Counted from the stretch's first letter, positions 1-9,816 are shown. The stretch: 64,000 nucleotides of DNA from an uncultured Methanomethylovorans sp. (GCA_937968035.1 CALBTS010000588.1:5067-69066), one strand, 5' to 3'. Numbers and translations: made by a program. Notes: a model not told the origin generated them from the letters alone.

Positions 1-1
1 C

Positions 2-1288
2 AACAAAGCAAAGATTGCATACTATGAAAGCAGTGCAACGGGAAGCATCACAGCAACGGGAGATACCAGGGCAAACGTAGGCACAGTAAGCAGCGGATCC
101 GTGACGGTGGACAACCGTACAAACACTGGTACACCTGGTGTAAGATCAACAACCACTGAACCACAGAAAGAAGAACCAGAAGAGCAGCCAGTGGAAACAC
201 CAACCGATCCAGAAAATACTACAAACAGTCCTGAGATGATAAAGGCAACTGTCAGGGTAACCCTTCCAGACGGTGCCCAGGTGGACAAGACCTTTGACAT
301 GGAAAGCAAGCCGTCCACACCATCAAAACAAGACACAACTGTAACCTGCAAGTTCCTCATGCCGGACAACAGTTATGCCAACCGGACTTTCACAATGAAA
401 GTAACCCCCGAACCTGGCACTGTGGCAGAGCCAGAAGGTACGGCCCCGACAGAAGGCAATATGCTTGCCCAGGTGAAGATCCGCAGGGCAAACAGTGACT
501 ATGGAGAGGCAACACTCCTCATACCAACCACGGTATCCCAGGGAGGCAAAGAGGGGGTCATCCAGACAACCTTCAAGGCAAGAACTCCAGACGGGCTGTA
601 TGTAGAAGAGTATTTCGATCTGGAACTATCTGGCTCCACCGAACCACAGGAAGAACAACCAGAAGAAGAACCAGAACCAATCCCAGAACCCACACCAGAA
701 CCTGAACCGGAGACTACACCTGAACCAGAACCAGAGACTACGCCAGAACCTGAACCAGAACAAACACCTGAGCCTGAACCAGAGCCGACTCCGGACCCAA
801 TTGAAAACACAACACCTGGACCAGTAGTAGAACCTGATCCGACTGAGACAGAGCCCACCGTAACCGCAGGGGAGCTTGTGAAAGTCACATTCAGGCTGTG
901 GCGCGAAGACAACAAAGTAGGTGCTACCACATTCTCGATGCAAATGAATCCAGAGGCATCAAAGACGGTGGGTACAAAAGTAACCTGCAGACTGGATACT
1001 CCGGATGGACTGCACGCAGAACAGACATTTGCACTCAATGTCAATTTCACAGTGGACACAGTTGTACCAACAAAAGTGATTCCAACAGCAGTAAAAGATG
1101 CCACCGGAGAAAAAATAAAGGTACAGGTCAAACTGAGGAGAAAGGACGGCACCTACGGAGAAACAACATTCGAACTGCCAACAACAGCAGTAAAGGCATA
1201 CGCACAGAAGAAAACAACAACCGTAGAGTTCAAAGCAAGAACTGCAACTCTCTACGCAGATAGGAAGTTTGAGCTTCTAGTCAGATGA
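2..1288 (+). CDS. Repeat-rich acidic surface/virion protein (5' partial)
   Basis: The frame is open from base 2, so the start lies upstream of the window. Four copies of a beta-rich module of about 55 residues are visible. Each has a pattern like VxVxxRxxDGxYGExTFxLP followed by [22 protein letters not shown]. The modules are joined by a long PEPEPT-type linker (about residues 185-240) rich in Pro, Glu and Thr. No enzyme motif or membrane segment is seen in the visible part, and the protein ends directly after the last module. Such modular, acidic-linker proteins are usually extracellular or virion fibres; that role is inferred. The family is not recognised. Confidence 0.75.
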   Translation, partial: NKAKIAYYESSATGSITATGDTRANVGTVSSGSVTVDNRTNTGTPGVRSTTTEPQKEEPEEQPVETPTDPENTTNSPEMIKATVRVTLPDGAQVDKTFDMESKPSTPSKQDTTVTCKFLMPDNSYANRTFTMKVTPEPGTVAEPEGTAPTEGNMLAQVKIRRANSDYGEATLLIPTTVSQGGKEGVIQTTFKARTPDGLYVEEYFDLELSGSTEPQEEQPEEEPEPIPEPTPEPEPETTPEPEPETTPEPEPEQTPEPEPEPTPDPIENTTPGPVVEPDPTETEPTVTAGELVKVTFRLWREDNKVGATTFSMQMNPEASKTVGTKVTCRLDTPDGLHAEQTFALNVNFTVDTVVPTKVIPTAVKDATGEKIKVQVKLRRKDGTYGETTFELPTTAVKAYAQKKTTTVEFKARTATLYADRKFELLVR

Positions 1289-1298
1289 AACAGACAAT

Positions 1299-1327
1299 AG
1301 GTGGGTATCCACCTACATCCTTTTTTA
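1299..1327 (+). terminator. Hairpin plus T-run terminator
   Basis: AGGTGG (1299-1304) pairs with CCACCT (1309-1314) around a 4-nt loop, and a run of T follows. It sits just after the stop of the acidic-repeat gene. Confidence 0.6.
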
Positions 1328-1437
1328 TAGTTAGGGGATTATAATCAGTTTGTGTGTAAAAGAGCGTGTGGCAGCTGTGCATATATTCAGCAATGCTCAC
1401 CGGATCTTGCAACACAACAATATAAAAAGAGGTCCAC
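1321..1437 (+). promoter_or_regulatory. Promoter and leader of the 1343-aa surface protein
   Basis: A TATA-like stretch (1321-1329) is followed about 25-40 bp later by two copies of the element common to this genome, TTTGTGTGTAA (1348-1358) and GAGCGTGTGG (1362-1371). A second TATA-like sequence (1421-1429) lies only 9 bp from the start codon and overlaps the GAGGT ribosome binding site, so the upstream one is the better promoter. Confidence 0.45.
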
Positions 1438-4400
1438 ATGAGCAACAGAGCAATTTTACTTGCAGTGCTCTCATGCATCTTGGCTGCACTGGTGTTCTCA
1501 TCAACAGTTATAGATGCTGGAGAAACAAAACCAATACTGACAGGCAACGAAGACAAATCATTATTTGGGAACAATCCAAACATTCCGGAAGATGTACGTT
1601 CTCACGTAAAAGAAAAAATATCGAATGCACCTATAGGCCTACGAGGTAAGTTCAAAGTTACAGACAGTGCAAGGGACTACACTATCAAAAGGAATCCGGA
1701 CAAAACATTATCTATCACAAAAGCCGAAGAAACCGGTAAAAGCACCATAGCTACCATATCATTTCCGGAAGCAGAGCTAAACACCCTACCTGGATACGAT
1801 GGTGATACCTTTGCCATAGCTCACGTAGTAAACGGCACAGTGGAATCATTCAAAAAAGTAAAAACTAAATCCGTATCAAAAAATGGAATAATATCACTCG
1901 ACGTTGAATTTTCAGAAGTGATCATTGGCGGAGCAACTGGATATTATGAGGTCACATACCAAGATGTTAGCCTGATGGACACCACGCTTCCGTTCAACGC
2001 AGTAACAAATGGTGGCCTGTACATAAACATAGTAAATCTACCTACTTACACAGCATTTGATCAGACCAACATCTCAACATATCCAGATCCATCAAAATGG
2101 TTGGCAGCATACCCCTTCAATGGGAATGGTGAAGATATAAGTGGAAACAATCGAGATTTAACTGTATATGGATCGAAGGTATATAGACCTGGCAGAAATG
2201 GTGTAGCATCAAATTCATTGTACTTCGACGGAGACGGTGATTACGTCGGATATGAATATCCAAATACCCTGTACACATCGGCTGAAATGGTATGGCTATT
2301 CAACACGACTTCTACAGCACAGGGTGTCACTGGTGAATTCAGAGAAGCCGACGGCAGCGGACGCACGGCAATGTATAATTCAGAAGCAGCAAACATGCTC
2401 AACAATAGTACATCCCAGACACAAAAATGGACAGAAGTAGCAGACGGTACTTGGAATTGGGCTTTTTATCCATTTAGTCCGGCTCAGATAGACTACATAC
2501 AGATTGGCAGAAGGTACACTTCGACCTATTATTATCTGAATGCTTACTTAGACATGGCAGCTCTCCACGAGGGTTCACTAACAGCTGAACAAAGGCGTGT
2601 ATTCACATACGGGTACAGTGGTATAAAAGCAAAGGTCTTACCAGGCAGCACATGGATCCCGATCACATCTAACAATCAGTCAATAACGACAGGATCTTCA
2701 ACAACGTCAGTACAATTCATGTCTCCAAGCGATACACAAAGAGATGTGACTCTAAAAGGTCTATTCCAGTTAAATTACACAAAAGTCAGGGACTGGACAG
2801 AATCGCCAACCACCAAAAGAATTGACATGACCTTTGCACCAGCTGAGAACATCACGTCGGGCACACTAAACCACTCGATAACGAAATCATACCTATACGG
2901 GACACCAACCGTCACAAGTGATGACACAAGTGCATCGGTGGAACTCAATGGAAATTACATCTTAGTAACAACTGGTGCAATCACTGCAGACACAACAAAG
3001 TACTATAATGTGAGCTTGCCGATCAAACAATTCTCACTAGGCAGCCCATCACCCGCAAGCACCCCGGTAAACCTTATAGAAACGGATGAACAGGAATTCC
3101 AGACAACTGCAAATGCAACAACTGACATAGTATGGGCACTGAACGGATCGACACTGGAAACAGACGAATTCACCACATCAGGTACCTATACATTTGTAGC
3201 CAACACGCCAGGTACTTATGAATTAACAGCCACAGTTCCAGGCGACACAGAATCGTGGATAATTAACGTAGAACCAATATCTATTACGTCTTACTATCCA
3301 CTGGGAACTTCGATAACAGTCACTGCTGGAACATCAACCCCAATCTTTAACGTCACTGTAGACAGATCAACAGACATAGAATGGTGGGTGGACGGAGTAT
3401 TAAAGGAAACCGACACTGGAACCTCAGCAAACTACAGCTTTGTACCCGTTACAGCAGGAACATCCAACGTAACCGTAGATGTTGGAAGTGCAACACACTC
3501 GTGGGAGCTATCCATAACAGAGCCCGGACTAACGCCGTACTCGTGGTATGCATTCAATACAGGGTCGGGCAGCACAGTGTACGATTCAATCGGTGGCTAC
3601 AACGGTACATTAAGCAACGGTGAATGGATACCCAAAGGAAGCGGATATGCAGCAAAAATAACAGATGCAGCAAATTCCCACATTGTAATTCCGGACAATG
3701 ATAAGAACGATCACGTGAACGAATCGTGGACCATGTACATGGAAGTATGCCCACTTGAGGACTGGGACGAAGCATCAACATACCAAAAAACAATGATCAC
3801 TCACATGTCCTCATACTACGGGACAGGATCTGGCTGGGCATGGATCAAGAACAAAGACGTGAATACAGGTAAATTCGGATTCCGGTCTACCGCCGCCGGT
3901 GCAGGTGCATGGGTCTCAGGCACGGTGGTGTCATGGGAGCCATATCAATGGTATAGGATTGGGGTAACCTTTGACATTACGGATAAGCGTGTGAAGTTCT
4001 ACAGGGATGGCACTTACATAGGAGGATCTTACTACGGCCTGTCATACCCACTGAACCCAGCAACCACATTCCCACTTTACATAGGCGGTGCAATGTCAAC
4101 ATCTTCCTCAGCACCAAAGATGTATGTGGACAACATCAAATTCTACGACGGTGCGATCTCTCAGAGCAACATGGAATACTTGACAACATGGACATCCACA
4201 GGACCTACAGTGTATGTGGCAACCACAGGCAATGACTCTTTTGGAACAGGCGCAGAGGGCGCACCCTACGCAACAGTAGGCAAGGCATTGTCCGCGAGCC
4301 TCAACGAAGTGGTAATGATCAAAGGAGGAAACTACTCAGAACACGTAATCATCAATCGTGACAACGTAACCCTCCACGGTTACGGTGGTGTTGTAAATTT

Positions 4401-5469
4401 CGATGGATTTGACGACACTGGAATTGCAATCAATGCTTCCAACCGTAGCAACATCACACTGGAAAACCTGAATATAATGAACTATGAAACCGGTATGTAT
4501 GCAGCAGGTACACTGAACAATCTGCAGATCTCCAATTGCTCAATAACAAGCTCTGGTCATGGAATGTACATAAATGACTGCGAAGTGGACGGGCTAACAA
4601 TATCTGACAGTGAAATAGGGGACAACCAGTATACAGCAATATATCTTGCAACCGCTGGAACTGCAAATAGTATAGCCAACGTGATACTAACTAACAACGA
4701 ACTGTTCGATTGTGGAAGCTCCTTACTGGACTTATATTCAGGCATTTCAAACGTAATTGCAACCGGCAATACGTACAGCTTCGAGAATTCAACCACTCAG
4801 GATTCTGCAGTGAAGATCCGCGGAAGCAACGTAGATGGAATAGTTTTCACAGGTGAACAATTTACGAACTGTGATGCGCCGTTCACAAATCTGAACGGAC
4901 AAAACATCATGCTCAGAGACTGTACCTTCGAATCGACCAATGACCATGTATATATCATAGGTGGAGAAAGTGGCGCATCTCCGTTAGGAACCTTTAATTT
5001 CACCGGAGAGAACAACACTTATTCAAACATGGGTAATGCCACAGTCTACACATTTTCTTCAACAGCTACAAGTACTCCAGGTAGCATGCGGGACCACAAT
5101 GCTACTTTCAGTGGACCTAACATAATGTTTGGCAATATGCAGGCAAATGTAGACGAAGATGTAGTAGTCACAACGAATAACCCCGCGCGTGCTGCATATT
5201 TCGGAATGAACACCACCCAAGCAATGACATGGGAATGGTACAAGAATAGTGCACTGGTAGAAACAGACAACTCGACAACATACCCACAGTATATGGGCAC
5301 CGGCCTGGTAAATGGTGACAACATCACAGCAATATATCAAGCCGGATCAGACACGCTACAAGTATCGTGGATAACGGCGATCAGTGGGAATAACAATGCA
5401 TTCCTGGGAATTGCAGTATTCCTAAGTTTCTTTGGTGTAATATTCGGAACCATGTACCGCAGGAGGTGA
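1438..5469 (+). CDS. Secreted membrane-anchored LamG / beta-helix protein
   Basis: This 1343-aa protein begins with a signal peptide (AILLAVLSCILAALVFSS) and ends with one membrane helix (about 1317-1338) followed by RRR, so it is probably exposed outside the cell or on the virion with a C-terminal anchor. Two concanavalin/LamG-like jelly-roll segments are suggested (about 215-400, with YFDGDGDYVG, and about 690-910, ending MYVDNIKFYDG). Ig-like repeats lie between them (about 520-690). A right-handed parallel beta-helix follows (about 920-1210), opening with VYVATTGNDSFGTG...APYATVGKAL as in NosD/pectate-lyase proteins. It is probably a receptor, adhesin or carbohydrate-binding protein; no catalytic residues could be assigned. 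A GAGGT site lies 5 bp before the ATG. Confidence 0.8.
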   Translation: MSNRAILLAVLSCILAALVFSSTVIDAGETKPILTGNEDKSLFGNNPNIPEDVRSHVKEKISNAPIGLRGKFKVTDSARDYTIKRNPDKTLSITKAEETGKSTIATISFPEAELNTLPGYDGDTFAIAHVVNGTVESFKKVKTKSVSKNGIISLDVEFSEVIIGGATGYYEVTYQDVSLMDTTLPFNAVTNGGLYINIVNLPTYTAFDQTNISTYPDPSKWLAAYPFNGNGEDISGNNRDLTVYGSKVYRPGRNGVASNSLYFDGDGDYVGYEYPNTLYTSAEMVWLFNTTSTAQGVTGEFREADGSGRTAMYNSEAANMLNNSTSQTQKWTEVADGTWNWAFYPFSPAQIDYIQIGRRYTSTYYYLNAYLDMAALHEGSLTAEQRRVFTYGYSGIKAKVLPGSTWIPITSNNQSITTGSSTTSVQFMSPSDTQRDVTLKGLFQLNYTKVRDWTESPTTKRIDMTFAPAENITSGTLNHSITKSYLYGTPTVTSDDTSASVELNGNYILVTTGAITADTTKYYNVSLPIKQFSLGSPSPASTPVNLIETDEQEFQTTANATTDIVWALNGSTLETDEFTTSGTYTFVANTPGTYELTATVPGDTESWIINVEPISITSYYPLGTSITVTAGTSTPIFNVTVDRSTDIEWWVDGVLKETDTGTSANYSFVPVTAGTSNVTVDVGSATHSWELSITEPGLTPYSWYAFNTGSGSTVYDSIGGYNGTLSNGEWIPKGSGYAAKITDAANSHIVIPDNDKNDHVNESWTMYMEVCPLEDWDEASTYQKTMITHMSSYYGTGSGWAWIKNKDVNTGKFGFRSTAAGAGAWVSGTVVSWEPYQWYRIGVTFDITDKRVKFYRDGTYIGGSYYGLSYPLNPATTFPLYIGGAMSTSSSAPKMYVDNIKFYDGAISQSNMEYLTTWTSTGPTVYVATTGNDSFGTGAEGAPYATVGKALSASLNEVVMIKGGNYSEHVIINRDNVTLHGYGGVVNFDGFDDTGIAINASNRSNITLENLNIMNYETGMYAAGTLNNLQISNCSITSSGHGMYINDCEVDGLTISDSEIGDNQYTAIYLATAGTANSIANVILTNNELFDCGSSLLDLYSGISNVIATGNTYSFENSTTQDSAVKIRGSNVDGIVFTGEQFTNCDAPFTNLNGQNIMLRDCTFESTNDHVYIIGGESGASPLGTFNFTGENNTYSNMGNATVYTFSSTATSTPGSMRDHNATFSGPNIMFGNMQANVDEDVVVTTNNPARAAYFGMNTTQAMTWEWYKNSALVETDNSTTYPQYMGTGLVNGDNITAIYQAGSDTLQVSWITAISGNNNAFLGIAVFLSFFGVIFGTMYRRR

Positions 5470-5489
5470 TAAAACCTCCAATCTTTTTA
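5462..5489 (+). terminator. Hairpin terminator overlapping the stop codon
   Basis: GGAGGT (5462-5467) pairs with ACCTCC (5474-5479), followed by CTTTTT. The 5' arm also contains the end of the upstream coding sequence. Confidence 0.55.
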
Positions 5490-5605
5490 TATAGAAATAA
5501 AGACGTACTTATTCATGTGTGAGCGTGTTAGACGTAGTGATAGTTTTAAACATCAGATGATGTAGACATCACTCTGCTCATGCCAGATCATAAAGAAGTG
5601 ATATC
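5484..5605 (+). promoter_or_regulatory. Promoter with TATA box and GTGTGAGCGTGTT element
   Basis: A TATA-like box at about 5485-5494 is followed 25-35 bp later by GTGTGAGCGTGTT (5517-5529), where a transcript would be expected to start. The remaining leader contains an imperfect inverted repeat (TGATGTAGACATCA, 5557-5570). Confidence 0.45.
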
Positions 5606-6022
5606 GTGGCAGCAAGTAACAGAATAGTGTCAATAAAACTGAGGAACACTGACAACAGTGTGATCGACTCAGATACAGATTTACCTTCCATGCACGTCCT
5701 TGAATGTACCGGAGCAGACACACTGGAATTCTACACCAATCCAGACAAATCATTCCAGCCATTTTTCCTGGACACCATCTCTATAAAAGCCGACGATGCT
5801 GTGGCCCTCACTGTAGGATTCTATTGGAAATCCATGGGTGTGTGGGGTACAAAATATCCATATGTAATGAATCTCACAGGACTACAGGCACTACAGGGTG
5901 TCAACGTAGCATACGCTGCAGGTGAACCAATTGCACCGTTCACGGAAGCAAAAATAGAAGTCGTAACAGCGGGAGCATGCAAAGTAGGTGCAATGATCCT
6001 TGGGAGGCCAGGAAATGTCTAA
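5606..6022 (+). CDS. Small conserved beta-rich protein, unknown
   Basis: This 138-aa protein has a GTG start. It has no signal peptide or membrane segment. The sequence is rich in short beta strands (for example SFQPFFLDTISIKADDAVALTVGFYW) and resembles small virion decoration or fibre-tip proteins in composition only. It overlaps the next gene by 8 bp, so the two are probably co-translated. Function unknown. Confidence 0.7.
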   Translation: MAASNRIVSIKLRNTDNSVIDSDTDLPSMHVLECTGADTLEFYTNPDKSFQPFFLDTISIKADDAVALTVGFYWKSMGVWGTKYPYVMNLTGLQALQGVNVAYAAGEPIAPFTEAKIEVVTAGACKVGAMILGRPGNV

Positions 6023-6362
6023 AAAAGCATCTTTAACACCGACCCTTGACATGGTCAAAGAAATGGGCAAGGTCTGGCCCGCAGTAGCAGGGGATTCCTT
6101 ACACCCTAACTCACTGGACGAATACACCAAAACTACAATCGAGTGGTGCAGACAAGAACTCATCTTAGTACAATTGGTGGAACTAAACAAGAAATTCGAT
6201 CAACTGATAGACATCGTATCCGCAAAGGGTAACCCAGCAATTCCTACAAACACGCCAGGTGACAAAACAGCATCCCCAAAACGTGAACAAAAGACTACCC
6301 AAAAAACAACAGGCACTGGAACTACTGGGACAGAAAAACCACAGAGATCATACAAAAAGTAA
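6015..6362 (+). CDS. Small protein with a low-complexity tail
   Basis: This 115-aa protein starts at the ATG behind GGGAGGCCAGGAA, which is a better start than an upstream in-frame one at 6000. The N-terminal 75 residues look helical. The tail is rich in Thr, Lys and Gly (QKTTQKTTGTGTTGTEK) and probably disordered. It lies between the small beta protein and the SGNH esterase, so a link to the surface module is inferred. The dispersed 20-bp motif occurs in degenerate form at 6212-6230, at the start of the tail. Confidence 0.65.
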   Translation: MSKKASLTPTLDMVKEMGKVWPAVAGDSLHPNSLDEYTKTTIEWCRQELILVQLVELNKKFDQLIDIVSAKGNPAIPTNTPGDKTASPKREQKTTQKTTGTGTTGTEKPQRSYKK

Positions 6363-6376
6363 AGAAGGTGTAACAC

Positions 6377-8416
6377 ATGAAACACACCTTCTACACACTA
6401 CTATTGTTATTTTTTTTGATAATGCCCGCCTGTGCAATAGTAACAATACCAGCAGGAAGCATTAATAACTACAACATGAATACTGCCAACGAAACATATG
6501 TACTTGCAGGAAATGTCGTAGCCGGAACCACCGCATTAACGGCGGGTGCAAACAATATCACTCTCGACGGGATGGGACACAACATAGCATTCGGTACGAC
6601 AGGTGCAGGATATGCGGTATACTCACAGGGAAAAAATGAAATCAGGTTAATGAATTTCACTGCACATGCAAATGCAACTTATTCCAACTGTTATGGACTA
6701 TACATATACAGCTGCACAGGTGCAAACATTACAAATGTTGACGTATCCACAAATGGATCATCGGCCATCTACCTAAGAAGTGCTACGGGTAACACTTTAT
6801 CGAACAGCACATTTACATCCACAACTGGGATAGCAAGCTACAACAACCTAGCAGCCAACAACGCATTCTACAACTGTGAAATAAGTACTGGTAGCAATTA
6901 TGCAGTATATGATCAGAGTTCTGACAAATCCGCATACGAACTATGTACTATTACATCGGAAACAAGTTCAGCTATTCAACTACCAGCCACTAGCACTAAT
7001 TTCACAATCGAGGGGTGCACTGTTCAATCATCAGCAACAAGTAAGCCAGCTATTAATATGCTAGACGCTTACATGGCAAACATCCTAAACAGCACTATCA
7101 TTACCAATTCCAACATAGGATTATATGTAACCAGAACAACAGCAGGTAGTATAGGTACAAGACTGTGTAACATCAAAAACAATACTATCATAGCAAGCGG
7201 TTCAAATCCAGCCCTCTACGTGTATGGTGGCAGGAACAACACTATCAGCGACAATATGTGTACAGGCAACACTGGAAACGGTGCATATTTCAGAGAAGCA
7301 CACAACAATACCATGAATGGTAACAATTATCATTCAGAAACGAACGACGGACTCCTTGTAGCATATAAAACATATAACAATGAATTCGACAATGAAACAT
7401 GCTCATCAAATGGTACAATGGGCATATTTGTCTACAACGCATCCGGCAACGATTTCTCAAATATGACCATAGTTGGTGATTATGCATCCGCACCGCACAC
7501 AGGAACTCATGTACTAATGGTGGGCGACTCAATAACAGAAGGAGGCCAGGGTGGAACACAATACAGCCAGTTGCAATCACTACTTGCAAACATGGTTAGT
7601 CCAAAGGGATGGAATGTAAGCAACCAGGGTTTCAGTGGAGAAAGGGCAAATTATGGGAGGGAACGATTTACCCAGGAACTGGACATATTTGAGCCCACAA
7701 TGGTTACCATCATGTACGGAACCAACGATCTGATTGACGACAGGCCACAACAGGATATAATAGATGACATCTTGTGGATGGCCAATACCTCAAAAAACAG
7801 AAACATAACACCTTATGTGATGCTGACTCCGTGCATATACACCAATAACACTAAGAGAATCTGGCTAGACCAAAATCTAAGCGCACAGGCAAAAGCCAAT
7901 GGATTCAGTGTAATAAACGTATACGATTCGGTAGACACGGTACCAAACAACACACTGTTCGATGGGTACAACAGCTCAAATTTTGCAGATGGCATACACC
8001 CCAACACTGCAGGAAACCAACTGATTGCCAATCGTATGTACCTTTACATTGCACCCAAATTGGACTGGGTGAACGATTGGAGGACCAGCAATGGATCCAG
8101 GAGGATTGACACAAAGTTCAGCACACTGGATGCAAGATCTAACACAACACTACCATACTATGTAGGTTTCATTCAAAATACTTCATCCATTGCACTTGAT
8201 TCGAACAACACAAATGCAAGTGTCTACTGGGATGACAATAACATCCTTATCAGCACAGGTGTCCTGAAAGAAGGCGATTATTTCTACTATAATGTAAGCA
8301 TGACCCAGGATCCAGACACATTCATTAACCCATGGTTATACCCCGGACTCTCACTAATAGGCACAACCGGAGTATTCGTAATAGTCAGCTTCATAAACAG
8401 ACGTAGAAGACAGTGA
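6377..8416 (+). CDS. Membrane-anchored beta-helix / SGNH (GDSL) esterase
   Basis: This 679-aa protein has a signal peptide (LLLLFFLIMPACA). A NosD-type right-handed beta-helix follows (about 25-370, with many NNTI/NST turns), then an SGNH hydrolase domain (about 375-560). A C-terminal membrane helix ends in RRRR. The SGNH blocks are intact: GDSIT (nucleophile Ser, about residue 380), the GTND block (about 452) and DGIHPN with the Asp/His pair (about 538). SGNH enzymes remove acetyl or acyl groups from polysaccharides, and the beta-helix suggests glycan binding. An enzyme that trims a host surface polysaccharide during attachment or release is the likely role, but the substrate is unknown. GAAGGTG precedes the ATG. 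Confidence 0.85.
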   Translation: MKHTFYTLLLLFFLIMPACAIVTIPAGSINNYNMNTANETYVLAGNVVAGTTALTAGANNITLDGMGHNIAFGTTGAGYAVYSQGKNEIRLMNFTAHANATYSNCYGLYIYSCTGANITNVDVSTNGSSAIYLRSATGNTLSNSTFTSTTGIASYNNLAANNAFYNCEISTGSNYAVYDQSSDKSAYELCTITSETSSAIQLPATSTNFTIEGCTVQSSATSKPAINMLDAYMANILNSTIITNSNIGLYVTRTTAGSIGTRLCNIKNNTIIASGSNPALYVYGGRNNTISDNMCTGNTGNGAYFREAHNNTMNGNNYHSETNDGLLVAYKTYNNEFDNETCSSNGTMGIFVYNASGNDFSNMTIVGDYASAPHTGTHVLMVGDSITEGGQGGTQYSQLQSLLANMVSPKGWNVSNQGFSGERANYGRERFTQELDIFEPTMVTIMYGTNDLIDDRPQQDIIDDILWMANTSKNRNITPYVMLTPCIYTNNTKRIWLDQNLSAQAKANGFSVINVYDSVDTVPNNTLFDGYNSSNFADGIHPNTAGNQLIANRMYLYIAPKLDWVNDWRTSNGSRRIDTKFSTLDARSNTTLPYYVGFIQNTSSIALDSNNTNASVYWDDNNILISTGVLKEGDYFYYNVSMTQDPDTFINPWLYPGLSLIGTTGVFVIVSFINRRRRQ

Positions 8417-8450
8417 ACATAATCAGACAAAGAACAACAGGTGTGTGTAG

Positions 8451-8510
8451 ATGAGCAACGTGAAACGCAGGAAGTGTAAAAGCAGAGCCAAAAGGAGTAG
8501 GTATCAATGA
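8451..8510 (+). CDS. Tiny basic peptide (19 aa) in operon leader
   Basis: A 19-aa reading frame, two thirds polar-basic (KRRKCKSRAKRSR), starts 1 bp after the GGTGTGTGTAG element. Its stop overlaps the start of the next gene (ATGA-type overlap). It may be a translational coupler or leader peptide rather than a functional protein. Confidence 0.4.
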   Translation: MSNVKRRKCKSRAKRSRYQ

Positions 8511-8734
8511 CACCTACTCACATCTCAACAATAGATTTCGACAACTATGAGATGAAATGCCCATACTACGTGTCAAACCAGGGCGCAAGATGTCCATTCC
8601 CAAGGTGCGAACACCCCAGGCAAACAGGGATATACTGCACCTGTCTCGAACACTGCCCATTGAGCAACCGAGACTGGGACAGCTTAGTAATGCACAAGTC
8701 AGTTGAATTTAGACCTTATGTGGAACTGGTATAA
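8507..8734 (+). CDS. Small cysteine-rich protein
   Basis: This 75-aa protein has Cys/His in the order KCPYY, ARCPFPRCEHP, YCTCLEHC, enough for one or two zinc sites. It overlaps both neighbours by a few bases and has the ribosome site AGGAGTAGGT. Not recognised further. Confidence 0.65.
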   Translation: MTPTHISTIDFDNYEMKCPYYVSNQGARCPFPRCEHPRQTGIYCTCLEHCPLSNRDWDSLVMHKSVEFRPYVELV

Positions 8735-9069
8735 TGGAATTCACAAGGAAACACATACAGGCCCTGAAAGATGTCAGAGATGTACAGGGCATGAAAGGGA
8801 ACTATGATACAAGTCCATACATGCTGGGACTGTACAATGGAATGGAATGCATGATAGCACTACTGGAGAGAAGAGAACCCATATACAGATCGTGTAAAAA
8901 CTTCGATGCAAAAACAGAGCCAATAATCCCAATTGGATGCTACGCGGTCACGGAGCCACCTATAACTGAGCAAGAGCAACCATCGGATCCGCCGGACGAG
9001 CCTGCGCTAAAACCAATTGCTCCACCAGTTGTAATGAACGAAGCGTTCTGCACACTGACAATTATATAA
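8734..9069 (+). CDS. Small phage-type protein of unknown function
   Basis: This 111-aa protein contains an N-terminal segment (HIQALKDVRDVQGMKGNYDTSPYMLGLYNGMECMIALLE, here broken off) that matches my memory of a small helical protein common in tailed phages. Its hallmark is the YMLGLYNGMEC-type motif before ERREP. The C-terminal 45 residues are a Pro-rich tail. Its start overlaps the previous stop by one base. Confidence 0.65.
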   Translation: MEFTRKHIQALKDVRDVQGMKGNYDTSPYMLGLYNGMECMIALLERREPIYRSCKNFDAKTEPIIPIGCYAVTEPPITEQEQPSDPPDEPALKPIAPPVVMNEAFCTLTII

Positions 9070-9072
9070 ATT

Positions 9073-9097
9073 TTCAGGGGTTTCTTTCTCCCCTGAA
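9073..9097. terminator. Bidirectional terminator between convergent genes
   Basis: TTCAGGGG (9073-9080) pairs with CCCCTGAA (9090-9097). It separates convergent genes ending at 9069 (+) and 9074 (-), so the minus-strand gene's stop lies within the stem. Confidence 0.6.
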
Positions 9098-9328
9098 CAT
9101 AAAATAAACCATAAAACATATTGCTATAAATGCAAAAGAGATGTACAGTGCCAACAAAACATATTCATCAGATGTGATGATCCCCGGAGATCCACGGACA
9201 ACAAGATCCACCCCTGCGGTTGCGTTGGTCATTGTCTCATTAGCAGCTTGGTGAACTGCAGCAGCCTGCAGATTTCTCATTGTATTCATGTTAGAAACCT
9301 GCATGGCAGAATATGCATTAAAAGCCAT
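9074..9328 (-). CDS. Small single-pass membrane protein
   Basis: This 84-aa protein has one strong membrane helix near the C-terminus (VLLALYISFAFIAICFMVYFMF), then RGERNP. The N-terminal 45 residues are Ala/Asn/Met-rich and probably helical. I chose the ATG that overlaps the TGA of the upstream gene (TGATG) rather than a longer frame. Size and topology fit a holin or virion membrane component, but there is no family match. Confidence 0.65.
   Translation of the reverse strand: MAFNAYSAMQVSNMNTMRNLQAAAVHQAANETMTNATAGVDLVVRGSPGIITSDEYVLLALYISFAFIAICFMVYFMFRGERNP
9209..9228 (-). repeat. Copy of the dispersed 20-bp motif
   Basis: Read on the minus strand this is CCAACGCAACCGCAGGGGTG, one mismatch from the consensus. 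It lies in the coding sequence of the small membrane protein, in the linker before the hydrophobic segment. Confidence 0.6.
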
Positions 9329-9816
9329 CACCAACACCCGGCATCCTTCGCACAAGACTTACACATAATCAGTCTGTCCGGATCAACAGTAAACTTGGTA
9401 CCTGGCACAAGCGGGGTACGGCATTTACCACACAGCACTATTTTATCAATGTTCATCACGTCAAGCTCGACACGCGCGAGTTCATCACGAGTAGTACGAA
9501 GGGCACCACGAAGTTCAGCAAGTTCTCCATTATGAGCAACTGCAAGCTGTTCAACGGAAAGTAACCTGTGTTCAAGCTCTGCAGTATATTCTTTCTGTTC
9601 CCTGAGTTCTCTTGCAACATCAATAGTACCAAGTACAAGGTTTAAATGCCTGCGGGTGGAATAATCAAGTGGCTGACCAGTGCAGGGATCAGTATCAAAT
9701 CTGTTTTCAACAACATCCGTTTCTTCCATCACAAACATTTCACTGAACGACTTTTTCTTACATGCATCGCGATTAATTCCGATCCTACTATCGGCATCTA
9801 CAAGATCTACGCCCAT
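9328..9816 (-). CDS. Coiled-coil protein with C-terminal zinc ribbon
   Basis: This 162-aa protein has a long helical/coiled-coil middle (about 65-130) and a C-terminal four-cysteine ribbon (CGKC near 136 and CKSC near 155). It is the first gene of a two-gene minus-strand unit and is preceded by GAGGTGTGTAA, the same leader element used on the plus strand. Function unknown; a DNA-binding or scaffolding role is possible. Confidence 0.65.
   Translation of the reverse strand: MGVDLVDADSRIGINRDACKKKSFSEMFVMEETDVVENRFDTDPCTGQPLDYSTRRHLNLVLGTIDVARELREQKEYTAELEHRLLSVEQLAVAHNGELAELRGALRTTRDELARVELDVMNIDKIVLCGKCRTPLVPGTKFTVDPDRLIMCKSCAKDAGCW

Noticed and set aside
499-1152. Long minus-strand frame opposite the acidic-repeat gene
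   Set aside because: It mirrors the GAACCAGAA-type repeats (Ser/Gly-rich antisense) and has no ribosome site; the plus-strand frame has clear domain repeats.
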